From Lachnospiraceae bacterium (GTDB lineage: Bacteria > Bacillota_A > Clostridia > Lachnospirales > Lachnospiraceae), in the NCBI GenBank assembly GCA_016281675.1, contig JAEEJD010000099.1, positions 1-14,838 on the forward strand: a DNA stretch of 14,838 bases, read 5' to 3'. Made by a program: the position numbers and the translations under genes. Below the pieces are notes generated by a model, which was given only the letters and a program-made list of their open reading frames with translations, made no database searches and was not told the origin of the DNA. Positions 13,633-14,838 of this stretch are shown in pieces. Numbering within the stretch: position 1 is the first letter of the stretch; each line of letters begins with the position of its first letter.

Positions 13633-14352
13633 ATGACAGCTAAAGATCTTACAATCACGATATATGCAGACGGCGCCGACATCGAGGCGATGAAGGAGGA
13701 GTACAAAAAAGGATACGTAAAAGGATTTACGACGAACCCCACACTTATGAAAAAAGCAGGAGTCAAAGATTACGTGACTTTTGCAAAAGAGTGTGTAAAA
13801 GAAATACCCGATCTTCCTCTTTCACTTGAAGTGTTCGCGGATGATTTTGAAGGAATGGAAGAGGAAGCAAGGATAATTTGCGGACTCGGAAAGAACGTTT
13901 TCGTTAAGATCCCGATCACCAATTCAAAGGGCGAATCAAGTATTCCGCTTATCAAAAAACTTTCGGCGGAAGGACTCAGATTAAACGTTACCGCGATCCT
14001 TACGATGGAACAGATCGAGGAGACGGTTGATGCTTTTGCGGACGGAACACAGAATATTGTTTCGGTGTTTGCGGGAAGGATAATGGATACCGGAGTCGAT
14101 GCGGTTCCGATGATGAAAAAAGCAAAAGAGATCGCATCAAAAAAACCCGGAACACTTACTCTCTGGGCAAGCTGCAGGGAAGTCTACAACATCGTTCAGG
14201 CGCAGGAATCAGGCACCGATATCATCACGGTGACCAACGCTATACTTGCCAAACTTCCGAACTTCGGAAAGGATCTTGCACAGCTTTCACTCGAGACGGT
14301 TCAGATGTTTGTGAACGACGGAAAGAGTCTCGGATTTAGTATTCGTGCATGA
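13633..14352 (+). CDS. Transaldolase-family protein
   Basis: Transaldolases move a three-carbon dihydroxyacetone unit between sugar phosphates; with fructose-6-phosphate and erythrose-4-phosphate they make sedoheptulose-7-phosphate, the GmhA substrate. The 239-residue product is a short (class 3/FSA-like) transaldolase. It has IYADGADIEAM near the N-terminus with Asp13, KGFTTNPTLM (30-39), and VFVKIPIT with the Schiff-base Lys92. It continues with LNVTAILTMEQ and SVFAGRIMDTGVD, as in this family. GAGGGG precedes the ATG and only 16 bases separate it from gmhA, so it is in the operon. I read it as a dedicated sedoheptulose-7-phosphate supplier for heptose synthesis. A fructose-6-phosphate aldolase activity is the alternative, since that enzyme has the same fold. 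No terminator is evident after the stop. Confidence 0.88.
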   Translation: MTAKDLTITIYADGADIEAMKEEYKKGYVKGFTTNPTLMKKAGVKDYVTFAKECVKEIPDLPLSLEVFADDFEGMEEEARIICGLGKNVFVKIPITNSKGESSIPLIKKLSAEGLRLNVTAILTMEQIEETVDAFADGTQNIVSVFAGRIMDTGVDAVPMMKKAKEIASKKPGTLTLWASCREVYNIVQAQESGTDIITVTNAILAKLPNFGKDLAQLSLETVQMFVNDGKSLGFSIRA

Positions 14353-14368
14353 TTTGTGCATAAATGTG

Positions 14369-14397
14369 TTGACAAAACCGCATAACTGCGCTATATT
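14369..14397 (+). promoter_or_regulatory. Strong promoter for the Lys/Ala-rich protein gene
   Basis: TTGACA (14369-14374) is a perfect -35, followed by exactly 17 bases and TATATT (14392-14397), one mismatch from the -10 consensus. Transcription would start near 14404 and give a 75-base leader, T- and A-rich, ending in AAAGGAG at 14462-14468. It begins only 16 bases after the transaldolase stop. Confidence 0.82.
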
Positions 14398-14478
14398 TTT
14401 TATTGCGCTTAGAAAATAGTCTTTATTTTAAAGCATTTTTAATGATGATAAAGATAGCTTGAAAGGAGAATCATTATC

Positions 14479-14838
14479 ATGGCTGATGTTAAGAAACCCA
14501 CTGTAACAGTAAAGAAAGCTGTTGTTACGGAGCCTGAGAAAGCTAAAGAGGCCATCAAGGCAGCTGTAGCAGAGAAGAAGGCAGCAGCTCCCGCTAAGGC
14601 AGCAGAACCTGTTAAAGCAGCAGCTCCCGCTAAGAAGGCACCTGCAAAGAAGGCACCTGCTAAGAAAGCACCTGCAAAGAAGGCAGCAGCAAAGAAAGCA
14701 GCACCTGCTAAGAAGGCAGCACCTGCAAAGAAGGCAGCTCCCGCTAAGGCAGCAGCACCTGCAAAGAAGGCAGCTCCCGCTAAGAAGGCAGCACCTGCAA
14801 AGAAGGCAGCTCCCGCTAAGAAGGCAGCACCTGCAAAG
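14479..14838 (+). CDS. Lys/Ala/Pro-rich repeat protein, N-terminal part (histone H1-like tail)
   Basis: The frame is open to the window edge, so only the first 120 residues are seen. After MADVKKPTVTVKKAVVTEPE and a short helical segment (KAKEAIKAAVAEKK), the protein becomes a repeat of AAPAKK and APAKK units with no aromatic residue, very basic and disordered. Such tails bind nucleic acid non-specifically in histone H1-like and HU-like bacterial proteins; in Lachnospiraceae similar tails also precede a small conserved domain of unknown function (DUF6465, recalled from memory). Which applies depends on the sequence beyond the window. ATG 14479 has AAAGGAG with a 10-base gap. The near-consensus promoter, the strong ribosome site and the narrow codon set (GCA/GCT, AAG) suggest high expression. 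Role in nucleoid organisation is inferred from composition only. Confidence 0.85.
   Translation, partial: MADVKKPTVTVKKAVVTEPEKAKEAIKAAVAEKKAAAPAKAAEPVKAAAPAKKAPAKKAPAKKAPAKKAAAKKAAPAKKAAPAKKAAPAKAAAPAKKAAPAKKAAPAKKAAPAKKAAPAK
14581..14838 (+). repeat. In-frame tandem repeat in the Lys/Ala-rich gene
   Basis: A 36-base unit encoding two AAPAKK motifs appears as exact copies at 14761-14796 and 14797-14832, with a close copy at 14725-14760 and the start of another at 14833. Less regular 15- and 18-base units come before. Units are multiples of three, so copy-number changes keep the frame. Confidence 0.85.

Noticed and set aside
14379..14400. CGCA-TAAC-TGCG followed by T-rich sequence as terminator of the heptose operon
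   Set aside because: The stem is only four base pairs and coincides with the spacer of the strong promoter at 14369-14397.
14581..14838. CRISPR-like or mobile repeat array
   Set aside because: The repeats are in-frame coding units without spacers and encode AAPAKK motifs of the Lys/Ala-rich protein.

Overview
The window looks like a chromosomal segment of a Gram-positive anaerobe of the Lachnospiraceae/Clostridia type. The reasons are the gene order uvrC-hprK-ROK kinase-murB-rapZ-whiA-HPr-like, strong Shine-Dalgarno sites (AAAGGAGG type), frequent AGA/AGG and ATA codons, and protein sequences typical of that group. Taxonomy is inferred from gene content and from memory of such proteins; no search was run. 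Every supported gene lies on the + strand, and I see no tRNA, rRNA, CRISPR array or insertion sequence.

Region 1 (3-741) is the 3' end of a sugar ABC-transporter permease, closed by an intrinsic terminator. Region 2 (744-7567) is a conserved housekeeping block. It holds uvrC (DNA repair), hprK (HPr kinase/phosphorylase), a ROK glucokinase, murB (peptidoglycan precursor), rapZ, whiA and an HPr-like protein that has Glu instead of the phosphorylatable His15 but keeps Ser46, so it is Crh-like. Genes are nearly contiguous or overlap (ATGA and TTGA junctions), and a perfect 12-bp hairpin ends the block. No yvcK lies between rapZ and whiA.

Region 3 (7568-8652) is an AT-rich gap with a good promoter, then a GNAT acetyltransferase carrying an unrecognised N-terminal domain.

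Region 4 (8635-14352) is the accessory part. A promoter at 8635-8663 precedes a four-helix membrane protein with a degenerate GGDEF domain. A 104-base structured leader follows, then a sugar-nucleotide epimerase/dehydratase, a heptose-7-phosphate kinase (HddA), a fused guanylyltransferase plus heptose-bisphosphate phosphatase (HddC-GmhB), a sedoheptulose-7-phosphate isomerase (GmhA) and a transaldolase. Read as a pathway: transaldolase makes sedoheptulose-7-P, GmhA isomerises it, HddA phosphorylates C1, the GmhB domain removes the C7 phosphate and the HddC domain makes GDP-D-glycero-alpha-D-manno-heptose. The SDR may then modify the sugar. No glycosyltransferase is in the window, so the final glycan is unknown.

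The most novel signal is the leader at 9581-9688. The Shine-Dalgarno region of the epimerase gene (AGTAAGGAG) is duplicated 90 bases upstream, and one TCCTTACT segment can pair with either copy. The first copy is a perfect Shine-Dalgarno sequence in front of a possible 22-codon ORF with five consecutive Arg codons. Together these suggest a cis-acting RNA switch or leader-peptide control of the heptose genes.

Region 5 (14369-end) is a near-consensus promoter driving a Lys/Ala/Pro repeat protein, cut by the window edge, that resembles a histone H1-like tail.
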